Below are positions 28,586-37,099 of a stretch of DNA of 64,000 bases, one piece after another (position 1 is the first letter of the stretch; every line of letters starts with the position of its first letter). The notes beneath the pieces were generated by a model, which was not told where the DNA came from, ran no database searches, and was given only the letters and a program-made list of their open reading frames with translations. The position numbers and the translations under genes were made by a program. The stretch comes from Sphingomonas sp. HITSZ_GF (lineage in GTDB: Bacteria > Pseudomonadota > Alphaproteobacteria > Sphingomonadales > Sphingomonadaceae): assembly GCF_029543155.1 (NCBI RefSeq), contig NZ_JARQXA010000003.1:1-64000 (forward strand), written 5' to 3'.

Positions 28586-28946
28586 TTTCCCCCACTCAGC
28601 CCCGTTTTTGGGCGATATACCAGTTTGAATCGTCTTTTGTTCGCATCTGTTCTCGCATTCGGGTACGGGAAACCCGCAATCGCTAAGGGTAATTCCTGAA
28701 GTGGGGCCAAATCCCCGGCCATCCCGGGAAAATGGGCCAAGTGGCGCAATTTCCCCGTTTTTCGCTGGATCAGGCATAGCAGAGGCGGAGTCGGCGGGAC
28801 AGATGCCTATCTTCGAAAAACCGCAGAAATCCGGCGAGTCGCCGCGAAAATCGGCGCGCGTTAACCAGTTTCGTTAGCTATTCAAGGCTTTTCGGCCGGG
28901 TTTTCGAAGCAGTTGTGGATGGAATAGGCGAGCAGCCTACCCTGCA

Positions 28947-29025
28947 GTTCCCCGGCGAAAGCCGGCGCCCAGGGTCACAAGCAACACGGTAGAGAAACCC
29001 TGGACCCCGGCTTTCGCCGGGGAAC
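28947..29025. repeat. Paired intergenic inverted repeat (GGCGAAAGCC type)
   Basis: GTTCCCCGGCGAAAGCCGGC... at 28947-28976 and its inverse ending GCTTTCGCCGGGGAAC at 29025 flank about 20 bases. It is a second copy of the REP-like family at 7820 and 42495. It sits just downstream of the small membrane protein gene and may also help end its transcript. Confidence 0.75.
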
Positions 29026-29031
29026 AGCTAC

Positions 29032-29352
29032 CTATTGCTGCTGCGCCTGTTGCTGCTGTTGCCGCGCGATCTCCGCGGCGTCGACCTTCTCGGTCGAGGT
29101 AGTGCTGGGCGCCGCGCCGAGTTCGGCGAGCGGTTCTTCCTTGGTCTTCTCGCCGAGCGAATTGCCCACGCCGGTGATGTTGGCCACGACACTGCTGTTG
29201 GCGCCGCCGATCGCCGAGACCGGCAGGTCCTGCGAACGCCAGGCGACGACCGCGCTTGCCAGCACGATCAGCACCGTCACGACGGCGAGCCCGGTCAGAC
29301 CAACGAACACGCGTTGCATCATCTGGGCGGCTTCAGGCGATCCCACACTCAT
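29032..29352 (-). CDS. Small single-pass membrane protein, function unknown
   Basis: A 106-residue protein. One transmembrane helix (about 14-37, VFVGLTGLAVVTVLIVLASAVVAW) is followed by a polar, presumably periplasmic region and a Gln-rich tail (QQQQQAQQQ). No known family is recognised. It lies 608 bases upstream of mraZ and 51 bases downstream of cysK on the same strand. Confidence 0.6.
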   Translation of the reverse strand: MSVGSPEAAQMMQRVFVGLTGLAVVTVLIVLASAVVAWRSQDLPVSAIGGANSSVVANITGVGNSLGEKTKEEPLAELGAAPSTTSTEKVDAAEIARQQQQQAQQQ

Positions 29353-29403
29353 ATCTGTTGCATAAATGTAACGCCCAACCGCCCCATTGTCGAGACGTGT
29401 CGT

Positions 29404-30396
29404 TCACCCGCGCGCGAGCCATTCGGGCACGGGCAATCCCTTGGCGGCCAGCCATTCGGCATTATAGAGCGTTGAAAGATAACGGAAACCCGTGTCGCAC
29501 AAGATGGTGGCTACGCGCTTGCCCGGTCCCAGCTGCTTCGCCAGCCGCACCGCGCCCGCCACGTTGATGCCCGAGGACAGGCCGAGGCACAGCCCCTCCT
29601 CCTTGAGCAGCCGCTCGACCCATTCGAGGCCTTCCTCGTCGGAGATGCGGAACTGGGCGTCGATCGGCGCGCCTTCGAGGTTGCCGGTGATCCGCCCCTG
29701 GCCGATGCCCTCGGCCACCGAGCTGCCCTCGGCCTTGAGCTCGCCGCACTGATAATAGCTGTAGAGCGCCGCGCCATGCGGGTCGCTGAGCGCGATGCAC
29801 ACCTTCTCGTCGCGCGCCTTGAGCCCCAACCCCACGCCGGCGATCGTGCCGCCGGTGCCCGCCGCGCAGGTGAAGCCGTCGATCCGCCCGTCCATCTGCG
29901 CCCAGATCTCCTCGGCGGTGCCCAGGATATGCGCCTTGCGGTTGGCAATATTGTCGAACTGATTGGCCCAGATCGCGTTCGGCGTCTCCTCGGCGATGCG
30001 GCGCGAGGTGTGCACGAAATGCCCCGGGTTCGAATAGGGTGCCGCCGGCACCAGCACCAGCTCAGCGCCGAGCGCGCGCAGCGTGTCCATCTTCTCGCGG
30101 CTCTGCGTCTCGGGCATCACGATGATCGTCTTGTAGCCCTTGGCGTTGGCGACCAGCGCCAGGCCGATGCCGGTATTGCCCGCCGTGCCCTCGACGATCG
30201 TGCCGCCCGGCTGGATCGCGCCGCGCTCCTCGGCGTCGTTGACGATGTAGAGCGCCGCCCGATCCTTCACCGAGGCGCCGGGATTGGCGAACTCGCACTT
30301 GCCATAGATGTCGCAGCCAGTGGCCTCGCTCGGCCCCTTCAGGCGCACCAAGGGCGTGTTGCCGATCAGTGCCAGCGTATCGGATGTGGAATGCAT
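29404..30396 (-). CDS. cysK: Cysteine synthase family protein
   Basis: A 330-residue PLP enzyme of the cysteine synthase/cystathionine beta-synthase fold. It joins O-acetylserine and sulfide to give cysteine. The PLP lysine is in NPGASVKDRAAL (Lys44). The substrate loop GTAGNTGIG and the phosphate-binding AGTGGTIAG are intact. CysK, CysM and related enzymes are hard to separate by eye, so the exact sulfur donor is less certain than the family. Confidence 0.88.
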   Translation of the reverse strand: MHSTSDTLALIGNTPLVRLKGPSEATGCDIYGKCEFANPGASVKDRAALYIVNDAEERGAIQPGGTIVEGTAGNTGIGLALVANAKGYKTIIVMPETQSREKMDTLRALGAELVLVPAAPYSNPGHFVHTSRRIAEETPNAIWANQFDNIANRKAHILGTAEEIWAQMDGRIDGFTCAAGTGGTIAGVGLGLKARDEKVCIALSDPHGAALYSYYQCGELKAEGSSVAEGIGQGRITGNLEGAPIDAQFRISDEEGLEWVERLLKEEGLCLGLSSGINVAGAVRLAKQLGPGKRVATILCDTGFRYLSTLYNAEWLAAKGLPVPEWLARG

Positions 30397-30508
30397 GGCC
30401 GCTAGATGGAGGGGAATGGGTGCGGGAGCAAGCGCAGCGAGAGCTTCCGCACGACAAGGATTGCTATCAGGGCTTTCGATCCGCGATAAGGTCGGAGGGA
30501 GTGGAGCG

Positions 30509-31263
30509 ATGCTCGAAGATCTCAGCGAAAACAGAAATGCGTATCGGAGTTTGCTCTATCCGGGCGATCCGGCGCTATTCACACCTGAGATGCAAGCAGC
30601 GGCGCTCGACCGAGCATATGAATTGCGCACGACAGAGATCGAGCTGATCTGGAAGCGCGGCACCTATTTCTTCACGACACAGGCAGCCATCTTCGCAGCC
30701 CTTGGCCTCTCCTTTCGGCCCGAAGCACGCCAGTTCCTGCCCGTCATCCTGCTGCTCGCCATATTAGGCCTGCTGATCTCCCATTTCGGGCACCTGGCGG
30801 ACGCCATTGGCAGCAGGTATGGGAGCACCATATCGACATGCTCGAGCGCGAAGTCGAAGGCGACCTCCACAAGATATTCCTCTCCAAGCGCGGCAGCCGG
30901 GTCTATTCGGTATCGCGAAGCCAGATCTGGATGACGCGGAGCCTGGACTATTTCTGGCTGTGCATCGTCGGCTGGGCGACGGGCCTGGTGGCGCAGGAAT
31001 ATGGGCCGTGGCTGGCGCGGCATCGCCTGGCCCTTCCCAATCTCGGCCTTCCCGAACCGATCGGCTCTGCGCTGCTCGGCATGGCGCTCGCCTTTGCCCT
31101 GACCGCCTATTTGCGCAAGGTGCTGGCAAGCAAACTCTATGTGTGGAGCATGGATCTCTCGGGCAGCAGCGCCAGCCAGCCGCCGGAAGGCGATGGTTGG
31201 TCGAGAACCCATGTCGGGCCGGAACAATATGTGCTGACCCGGCGGGACTCTCCCGTCTACTGA
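30509..31263 (+). pseudogene. Membrane protein gene split by a frameshift
   Basis: Two frames appear to belong to one gene. The 5' part starts at 30509 after GGAGGGA and encodes MLEDLSENRNAYRSLLYPGD followed by two hydrophobic segments, ending in frame near LLISHFGH. From about 30790 the coding potential moves to another frame (a 1-base deletion or 2-base insertion), giving HWQQVWEHHIDMLEREVEGD, two more membrane segments and a stop at 31263. The W-x-x-x-W-E-x-H-I-D pattern is what I would expect to follow directly on the first part. The family and function are not known to me. It could be a true pseudogene or a sequencing error. Confidence 0.65.
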
Positions 31264-31375
31264 GCCGGCGCCCCCCACGAGCTTTACGCCTTGCTTACGC
31301 CCGCGCCCAAACTCCCTCTCGAAGCTTAATGGCGCCCGCTCCTATCTCGCCCTCCGTACCTCTGAAGGAGTGCAT

Positions 31376-31579
31376 ATGGTGCAGCGTTCCGAACATGTGT
31401 TGCGCGTCGGCCAGGACCGCGCCGGCCACTGGGTCGTCCAGGAAGCGGACGGCCTGCTCGAAGGGCTGTTCCGCTCGCGCGAGGCGGCGATCCGCTTCGC
31501 GATGTCCGAGTGCCGCGCCTTCCCGGGATCGCGCATGGTGCTCGCCACCGATCCGCTCCGCTCGATCCTGTCGCACTGA
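31376..31579 (+). CDS. Small conserved-looking protein, unknown function
   Basis: A 67-residue protein. The ATG at 31376 lies 5 bases after an AAGGAG ribosome site, so I prefer it to the GTG two codons earlier. The sequence (HVLRVGQDRAGHWVVQEADG ... FRSREAAIRFAMSE) has the beta-beta-alpha look of DUF2188-like small domains. No signal peptide or membrane segment. Function unknown. Confidence 0.65.
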   Translation: MVQRSEHVLRVGQDRAGHWVVQEADGLLEGLFRSREAAIRFAMSECRAFPGSRMVLATDPLRSILSH

Positions 31580-31712
31580 TGCATGTGGATCGTGCTCGCC
31601 CGCGTCCTCGCGCCATTCGTCCGCGTGCAGACGAATGGCGCACCCCGGCCCACCGCCGGATTCCGGGATCCCTGTCGCTGAGGACGGGATCCCACACCCA
31701 GGAGAACAACCG

Positions 31713-32180
31713 ATGACCGCCACCCAATTCTCGCTCGGCGGCCTGCTGCGCCGCGCGGGCCTGTCAACCGAGCCCGAGGGACCGCGACACGGCCCCTGCG
31801 ACGCCCGCATCGCCAAGGCGCTCGCCGAGCTTCGCAATCACGGCCACCGCTCGGTGCGCATCCTCGACCTCGACTGCGCCGATGGCGGACGCCTGCTGCG
31901 CACCACCGCCAAGGCCCGCGAACTGGGCTTCGTCGCGATCGAGGGCCGCGGCGTGTCGCTCTGGACCGCCGGCATCCGCCACGCCCGCTGGCAGGCCGAA
32001 CGCGACGCCCATCCCTCGACCAGCCTCACCTTCGACATCGCCGAGCCGATCGCCGCACTCGCCGCCGAGCATGACGGCGCCGCCGATCTGATCCTGCTTT
32101 CCGAACCGATGCCCTATCCCGCCAGCCCGCTCGCTGCGGCGCTCACCCGGCTGGGCGGCAAGGTGCTGGCCGAGGGCTAG
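31713..32180 (+). CDS. SAM-methyltransferase-like protein
   Basis: A 155-residue protein, started at 31713 after an AGGAGA site. The core [19 protein letters not shown] resembles the SAM-binding strand-loop of class I methyltransferases, with an acidic residue at the end of the next strand (FVAIEGRG). It is short for the fold and lacks a recognisable substrate domain, so catalytic activity is uncertain. Its last 4 bases overlap the end of the convergent DUF962 gene. Confidence 0.6.
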   Translation: MTATQFSLGGLLRRAGLSTEPEGPRHGPCDARIAKALAELRNHGHRSVRILDLDCADGGRLLRTTAKARELGFVAIEGRGVSLWTAGIRHARWQAERDAHPSTSLTFDIAEPIAALAAEHDGAADLILLSEPMPYPASPLAAALTRLGGKVLAEG

Positions 32181-32509
32181 GCGGCCACGCCTGCCCGCTG
32201 GAGATGCGGATCGAGCCTGCCGGCGAACCACAGGAAGAACATCCGATAGTCCGACGCCAACGACCATAGCGGATAGGTGAAGGTCGCCGGCCGGTTGTGC
32301 TCGACGCCGAAATGCGCGGCCCAGGCAAAGCCGTAGCCCGCCAGCGGGATCGCCAGCCACCACCACCATCCCGCCCCGCCGAGCGCAAGCAGCAGGAACC
32401 ACAGCGTCAGCACGGTTCCGACATAGTGCATGCCGCGCGTCCACGGCCTGGCATGCTCGCGCAGATAGAAGGGCCAGAAATCGCTGTAGCGGGTGATCTT
32501 GGCTGCCAT
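32177..32509 (-). CDS. DUF962/Mpo1-like membrane protein
   Basis: A 110-residue protein with two to three hydrophobic segments. The opening [24 protein letters not shown] and the later [19 protein letters not shown] are typical of the DUF962 (Mpo1/YGL010w-like) family. The yeast relative is a dioxygenase acting on 2-hydroxy fatty acids; conserved His residues are present here (YLREH, GMHYVG, HFGVEHN). Activity in bacteria is inferred only. Single gene, convergent with the methyltransferase-like gene. Confidence 0.75.
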   Translation of the reverse strand: MAAKITRYSDFWPFYLREHARPWTRGMHYVGTVLTLWFLLLALGGAGWWWWLAIPLAGYGFAWAAHFGVEHNRPATFTYPLWSLASDYRMFFLWFAGRLDPHLQRAGVAA

Positions 32510-32578
32510 GGCGCCACGCTACACCCGTTTCATGGCCGTGCAAGCCATGGTAGAAAGGCAGCGACCGGAGGTAGAAGG

Positions 32579-32845
32579 ATGGGCGCGCAGCTCAACATCA
32601 AGGACGCCGAGACGATCCGCCTGGCGCGTGAACTCTCGAACGAACTGGGCATATCTGTCACTGCCACGATCCGCGAGGCACTCGAGGAAAAGGCGCGCAG
32701 GCGCGAGGCAGAGCGCGAAGAGCTGATCACGAAGATCATGGAGATCAGCCATGAGTTCCGCGCGGCCATGCCTGCAGACTGGCACGGCAAGACCTCGAAG
32801 GAGATCATGGACGAGATTTACGACGAGCATGGCCTGCCCAAATGA
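32579..32845 (+). CDS. vapB: VapB-type antitoxin
   Basis: An 88-residue protein. The N-terminal QLNIKDAETIRLARELSNEL GISVTATIREALEEK region is the ribbon-helix-like DNA-binding segment of the VapB/PSK family. The remainder, rich in Glu, Lys and Arg, is the toxin-wrapping tail. The start at 32579 is chosen for the conserved MGAQLNIKD opening. The ATGA overlap with the toxin gene at 32842 indicates coupled translation. Confidence 0.8.
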   Translation: MGAQLNIKDAETIRLARELSNELGISVTATIREALEEKARRREAEREELITKIMEISHEFRAAMPADWHGKTSKEIMDEIYDEHGLPK

Positions 32846-33228
32846 TCGTCGATACCTCGGCGATCATGGCTATCCTGCTCGGCGAGGCCGAGGCGCGATC
32901 CTTCGTCGAAGCCATCGTTGACGCGGAGCGTTGCGTGATCTCCGGCGGTAGTTGGATCGAGCTTTCCGCCGTCCTGGTGCGACGCAATCACCAGCTGGAT
33001 GACCAGCTCGCCTTGCTGATGGAACGGGGCTCGATCGAGATCGAGCCGGTCACCGAAGTGCAAGCCCGGATCGGTCATGCCGCCTATAAGCGATATGGCA
33101 TCGGCTCCGGCCACGCCGCCCGCCTGAACTTCGGCGACTGCTTCGCTTACGCCCTGGCAAAGGCTACTGCCGAGCCCCTGCTCTACAAGGGCGACGATTT
33201 CGCGAAGACCGATATTATCGCCGCGTGA
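32842..33228 (+). CDS. vapC: VapC-type PIN-domain toxin ribonuclease
   Basis: A 128-residue PIN-domain protein. The acidic catalytic residues are visible: D4 (MIVDTSAIMAILL), E40 (SWIELSAVL), D99 (LNFGDCFAYALA) and an acidic residue near D119 (YKGDDFAKTD). VapC toxins cleave specific RNAs, often tRNA, and are neutralised by VapB. It overlaps vapB by 4 bases and the following glycosylase-like gene by 4 bases (GTGA). Confidence 0.85.
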   Translation: MIVDTSAIMAILLGEAEARSFVEAIVDAERCVISGGSWIELSAVLVRRNHQLDDQLALLMERGSIEIEPVTEVQARIGHAAYKRYGIGSGHAARLNFGDCFAYALAKATAEPLLYKGDDFAKTDIIAA

Positions 33229-33722
33229 CCGACCGCAAGCACAGCTTCCCGCCCGTTGTCGACGCCACCACGCGCCTGCTCGTCCTCGGATCGCTGCCGG
33301 GCGAGCGCTCGCTGGCCGAGCAGCGCTACTACGCGCATCCGCAGAACCAGTTCTGGCGGCTGATCTCCCCTGCCGCCGGGCGCGACCTTACCGCGCTCGA
33401 CTATGACGCGCGCCTCGCCGCGCTCCGTGCCGCGCATATCGGCCTGTGGGACGTCGTCGCCAGCGCCCGGCGAGCCGGCAGCACTGATGCCGCGCTGCGC
33501 GAGGTCGAGGGGCACGACATCGCAGCGCTCGCCGCCACCCTGCCCGATCTGCGCGCCATCGCCTTCAACGGCGGCACCGCGCACCGCACCGGCACAAGGC
33601 AGCTCGGCGCGGCGGCGGCGCACTACCGAATCATCGCCCTGCCGTCGTCCAGCCCGCTCCACACGATCGGCTTCGACCGGAAGCTTCCGGCATGGGAGGC
33701 GCTGCGCAGCCTGGTGGCTTAA
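33225..33722 (+). CDS. DNA-deoxyinosine glycosylase (UDG superfamily, HDG-like)
   Basis: A 165-residue protein of the uracil-DNA glycosylase superfamily. The opening LLVLGSLPGERSLAEQRYYA followed by HPQNQFW is the pattern of the hypoxanthine-DNA glycosylase (family 6) group, and LPSSSPLHT near the C-terminus is the second active-site loop. Such enzymes excise deaminated adenine (hypoxanthine) from DNA. The start is a GTG that overlaps the vapC stop by 4 bases, so it is likely translated with the toxin-antitoxin pair. Confidence 0.8.
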   Translation: MTDRKHSFPPVVDATTRLLVLGSLPGERSLAEQRYYAHPQNQFWRLISPAAGRDLTALDYDARLAALRAAHIGLWDVVASARRAGSTDAALREVEGHDIAALAATLPDLRAIAFNGGTAHRTGTRQLGAAAAHYRIIALPSSSPLHTIGFDRKLPAWEALRSLVA

Positions 33723-33809
33723 TCCCATCAAAAGCCTGTGAATTTTCCGCTTGCCGCTTTTGCCTTAATCGTGCCACATTTATGGCAAGATTGAGGCAGG
33801 AGAGATTGC

Positions 33810-35402
33810 ATGCGCGTCAAGTTGCTGATTTCCGTGGCCATTCCGGCCATCCTTCTCGCAAGCTGCAACAGCCACGAGGGCACATCGACCTATCAGGCGG
33901 GCTCGCAGGAGATGGTGGAAGCCACCGACGCTGCCGCCGAGCCGGGCGAGCGCTATGCGAAGAACGACGTCGCCGCGATCCGTTCGGTCGCCCAGGAGCC
34001 CGTCTCCACCTTCGCCGTCGATGTCGACACCGCTGCCTATGCCAATGTCCGCCGCTTCCTCACCCAAGGCCAGACACCACCGAAGGACGCGGTCCGCGCC
34101 GAGGAGCTGATCAACTATTTCCGCTACGACTATCCCGCCCCGGGCGATCGCGGTGCACCGTTTAGCGTCACCACCGATGTCGCGCAGACGCCGTGGAACC
34201 CCGAGACGCGGCTGCTCCGCGTCGGGCTGCGCGGCTATGACCTGGCACGCAGCCAGCGCCCGCCCGCCAATCTCGTCTTCCTGGTCGACGTCTCGGGATC
34301 GATGGACGAGCCCGACAAGCTGCCGCTGGTCAAGCAGGCGCTGGGAATGGTCGCGGAGAACATGAAGCCGCAGGATCATGTCTCGATCGTCGTCTATGCC
34401 GGCGCCGCGGGCGTGGTGCTCGAGCCGACCTCGAGCGCCGCCGAAGTGCGCGGCGCCCTCGACGAGCTCGGCGCCGGCGGCTCCACTGCGGGCGGCGAAG
34501 GCATCGAGCTGGCCTATGCGCTGGCCCGCGAGAATTTCCGCGAGGATGGGATCAACCGCGTGATCCTGGCCAGCGACGGCGATTTCAATGTCGGCATCAC
34601 CGATCAGGGCCAGCTCGAACAGCTGATCGAGAAGAACCGCGACGACGGCGTCACCCTGACGGTACTGGGCTTTGGCCAGGGCAACCTCAACGACTCGATG
34701 ATGGAAGCGATCGCCGACAAGGGGAACGGCAACTATGCCTATGTCGACGGGGCCGAGGAGGCGCGCAAGGTGCTCGACAGCGAGCTGTCGTCAACGCTGT
34801 TCACCATCGCGAAGGACGTGAAGGTCCAGGTGGAGTTCAATCCCGCGCTGGTTAGCCAGTATCGCCTGATCGGCTATGAGAATCGCGCGCTGCGCGAGCA
34901 GGATTTCCAGAACGACAAGGTCGATGCCGGCGATATCGGTGCCGGGCACCAGGTGACGGCGATCTACGAGATCGTGCCGGCGGGCACCAGGGGCTGGCTG
35001 CCCGATCGCCACTTCGCCGCCAATCGCGCCCCGCAGGCAGCCGGTGAAGGCCTGGGTGCCGGAGGCGGCGAGCTGGCCCAGGTGCGGCTGCGCTACAAGC
35101 TGCCCGAAGGCGGCGCCTCGCGGCTGATCACCCGGCCGGTCGAGGCCGGCCAGTTGCGCGGTGCGCCCCTGCCCCGCGGCGACATGGCCTTTGCCGTGGC
35201 GGTCGCCGGCTTCGCCCAGAAGCTGCGCGGCGACGATCTGCTCGGCGACTGGAGCTACGCCGACATCAAGCGGCTGGCGGGGAGCCAATGGGGCTTCAGC
35301 CAGCAGGCACGCTGGCGCAGCGAGTTCCTCCATCTCGTCGATCTCGCCGCCGGCCAGCAGGGCCGCACCGCGTCGCTGCCGCTGCAGGATCGCCCGCTCT
35401 AG
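33810..35402 (+). CDS. VWA-domain lipoprotein (YfbK-like)
   Basis: A 530-residue lipoprotein. The lipobox LLASC (Cys20) follows a short signal peptide. Residues about 60-160 match the N-terminal vWF-associated region (STFAVDVDTAAYANVRRFL). The VWA domain (about 170-340) contains the MIDAS motif DVSGSMDEP and a later ASDGDFNVG. The C-terminus resembles the DUF3520 domain (GHQVTAIYEI). The ligand is unknown; the intact MIDAS suggests metal-dependent binding. Single gene with its own upstream region. Confidence 0.85.
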   Translation: MRVKLLISVAIPAILLASCNSHEGTSTYQAGSQEMVEATDAAAEPGERYAKNDVAAIRSVAQEPVSTFAVDVDTAAYANVRRFLTQGQTPPKDAVRAEELINYFRYDYPAPGDRGAPFSVTTDVAQTPWNPETRLLRVGLRGYDLARSQRPPANLVFLVDVSGSMDEPDKLPLVKQALGMVAENMKPQDHVSIVVYAGAAGVVLEPTSSAAEVRGALDELGAGGSTAGGEGIELAYALARENFREDGINRVILASDGDFNVGITDQGQLEQLIEKNRDDGVTLTVLGFGQGNLNDSMMEAIADKGNGNYAYVDGAEEARKVLDSELSSTLFTIAKDVKVQVEFNPALVSQYRLIGYENRALREQDFQNDKVDAGDIGAGHQVTAIYEIVPAGTRGWLPDRHFAANRAPQAAGEGLGAGGGELAQVRLRYKLPEGGASRLITRPVEAGQLRGAPLPRGDMAFAVAVAGFAQKLRGDDLLGDWSYADIKRLAGSQWGFSQQARWRSEFLHLVDLAAGQQGRTASLPLQDRPL

Positions 35403-35510
35403 GGTGCAAGGCTTCCCGGCGGCGATCCAGGGCGCCGCCGGCCGCCGCGGTCCGGCCTACTCCCCCCGGAGGCCGGGCCGCGGCTCCCTTCCCCGGAAAG
35501 ACGCAACCTT

Positions 35511-35536
35511 CTTTCCCCGGCGAAGGCCGGGGAAAG
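35511..35536. terminator. Hairpin between convergent genes (REP-like half)
   Basis: CTTTCCCCGG at 35511-35520 pairs perfectly with CCGGGGAAAG at 35527-35536 around a CGAAGG loop. It lies between the ends of the VWA lipoprotein gene and the convergent lipoprotein gene, so it may terminate both. It has the GGCGAA core of the REP-like family. Confidence 0.5.
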
Positions 35537-35549
35537 GCTCAAAGGGTGC

Positions 35550-36077
35550 TCAATGCCCGTTCCCGACCACTTCATCCGCCGCCGAGTCATTCGCCAGTGC
35601 GACATTCCCCGGCTCGGCGAGCGGCTGCGAGTTGAGCCCGTCGGCCGGGCGGGCGCCGGCACAGCCGTGGAGCATCGTCTCGCCGATCTTCACTTCGGCG
35701 GTCAGCGGCCGGTCGATCGCGGGATCGCCGCCTTCGGTGCAATGGGTGTTGGTGAACGTGATCGTCACCGGTGCGCCCGCCGTGTCCTTGGTGGTCCACA
35801 CCGCCTTGTCGTCGCTCAGTTGCGGCGCGACCGGATAGAATTGGCTTACGCTGCCTTGCGATCCGTGCCCGGCGAAGCGCGTCATCATGATCGATCCGGG
35901 CGCCACTTCCAGCGACCAGGTCAGCGCATTGTCGGTGGCGCGCAGCGGCTGATCGAGCGAGACATCCCCCAGATGCGGCCCGGTCGGGCTCGGCGTGGCG
36001 GCGACCGGCTCCTCCGCCTTTTCCTTGGAACCACAAGCAGAAAGCGCCAGCAACGAGGCCAGGGCGAGTGCGCGCAT
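35550..36077 (-). CDS. Putative lipoprotein, unknown function
   Basis: A 175-residue protein. The start at 36077 has a perfect AGGAGG site and gives a lipoprotein signal (MRALALASLLALSACGSKEK, Cys16). The mature part has a Pro-rich linker and a beta-rich domain (LRATDNALTWSLEVAPG, VTITFTNTHCTEGGD) with a Cys pair (HC and HGC) that could be disulphide-bonded. This resembles uncharacterised COG3650-like lipoproteins; function unknown. Confidence 0.75.
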   Translation of the reverse strand: MRALALASLLALSACGSKEKAEEPVAATPSPTGPHLGDVSLDQPLRATDNALTWSLEVAPGSIMMTRFAGHGSQGSVSQFYPVAPQLSDDKAVWTTKDTAGAPVTITFTNTHCTEGGDPAIDRPLTAEVKIGETMLHGCAGARPADGLNSQPLAEPGNVALANDSAADEVVGNGH

Positions 36078-36169
36078 TAACCATCCTCCTGCCGCCGACC
36101 CTGCACAGCCTGTCCGCACCCGGTCAACCCTGGGATGACCCAAAATGGCTGTCCTGGGGGAATGTGTTC

Positions 36170-36427
36170 ATGCATTGTTCCTTGTCGATACCCGATCCGA
36201 ATCGCCCTTCCCCGGCCGGCCCGAAGCACCGTCGGCCGCTCGCCCCAGACGATCCGCTCGCGCGCGAGACTCGCACGCTCGCGCTCAGCCGCGCGATGGG
36301 CCGGATTAACCAGAAGTTCGGGCGCAACGCTGTGTCCGTCGGCCCGCTGCAGGGCGGCAGAATCGATCGTGCCGGCACAAAAATTGCCTTCGGAAGAATC
36401 CCGGAAATGAGCGAATTCCATGAATGA
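36170..36427 (+). pseudogene. Fragment resembling the C-terminus of a Y-family DNA polymerase
   Basis: An 85-codon open frame with strong high-GC codon use in its middle. The end reads SRAMGRINQKFGRN and then RIDRAGTKIAFGRIPEMSEF, which from memory resembles the C-terminal tail of UmuC/DinB-like Y-family polymerases. The catalytic domains are absent, so it is probably a remnant left by a deletion, or a small gene of its own. No good ribosome site is seen. It lies in a 474-base gap (36078-36551) that otherwise holds the divergent promoters of two lipoprotein genes. Confidence 0.4.
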
Positions 36428-36551
36428 CACCGGTGGATGTCACTGATCCGCAACAAACCAGCGATCTTATTGCGCTGCACAATCCGAATGTAACTCTATA
36501 ACACGAATCGCTTGACGATTCTTGCAAGGTAAACGAAAGCTCCCGCCCGTT

Positions 36552-36932
36552 ATGAAGAAAGCCCCCATTTTCGCCGCCGCCGCCGTGCTCTTCTCGCTCG
36601 CGGCTTGTGAACAGAAGCCCGAGGAAGTCACCTCGGTCAGCAAGGACCCCCAGGCCGAAGCGCTGAAGAACGCTCCGAAGGTCGAGCTGCCGCCGTCGAT
36701 CGCCGCCTCGGTCTCGATGCGTTGCAAGGACAACAGCATCGTCTTCGCTGACTTCTACCAGGGCGACAAGCAGGTGCTGATCAAGGAGACCAAGGACGGC
36801 CCGGGCACGATGCTCAAGGCGCCGGCCGCTGGCGAGCCTTTCGTCGCCGAGGGCGGCTTCAAGGTCACCGGCACCTCCAAGAACGCCACGATCGAGATCC
36901 CCGGCAAGGGCTCGCGCGTCTGCCACGCCTGA
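36552..36932 (+). CDS. Small lipoprotein, unknown function
   Basis: A 126-residue protein with a lipoprotein signal (MKKAPIFAAAAVLFSLAACE, Cys19). The mature domain is small and beta-rich, with two cysteines (MRCKDN and SRVCHA at the very end) that could be bonded. No family known to me. Monocistronic, with a strong terminator 25 bases after the stop. Confidence 0.75.
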   Translation: MKKAPIFAAAAVLFSLAACEQKPEEVTSVSKDPQAEALKNAPKVELPPSIAASVSMRCKDNSIVFADFYQGDKQVLIKETKDGPGTMLKAPAAGEPFVAEGGFKVTGTSKNATIEIPGKGSRVCHA

Positions 36933-36956
36933 TCGCGGCAGTCCGAGTTTCATCAA

Positions 36957-36988
36957 GGGCCGGCGGGCATTCCCGCCGGCCCTTTTTC
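36957..36988 (+). terminator. Rho-independent terminator
   Basis: GGGCCGGCGGG pairs with CCCGCCGGCCC around a short ATT loop, followed by TTTTTCGT. It ends the small lipoprotein transcript. Confidence 0.9.
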
Positions 36989-37018
36989 GTGCGAGGCTAA
37001 CCGAAAGGAGAGCGCGCG

Positions 37019-37099
37019 TTGGCGACGGTGGCGATCTACAGCCTGAAGGACGGCGTGGGACAGACGATACCGGCCGCGCCACAGGGCAGACATCGGTGA
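37019..37099 (+). pseudogene. 26-codon remnant of a ParA-like ATPase start
   Basis: TTG-started frame encoding MATVAIYSLKDGVGQTIPAA and six more residues, 8 bases after an AAAGGAG ribosome site. ParA/MinD-like ATPases commonly open with a similar sequence ending KGGVGKTT. Here the Walker A has decayed to KDGVGQTI, and the frame stops at once, overlapping the aat start by 4 bases (GTGA). It is either a leftover gene start now serving as a leader peptide for aat, or chance. Confidence 0.4.

Noticed and set aside
28638..28651. GTTC-GCATCT-GTTC resembling an alphaproteobacterial LexA box upstream of mraZ
   Set aside because: The spacing is 6 bases; the known SOS box needs GTTC-N7-GTTC.
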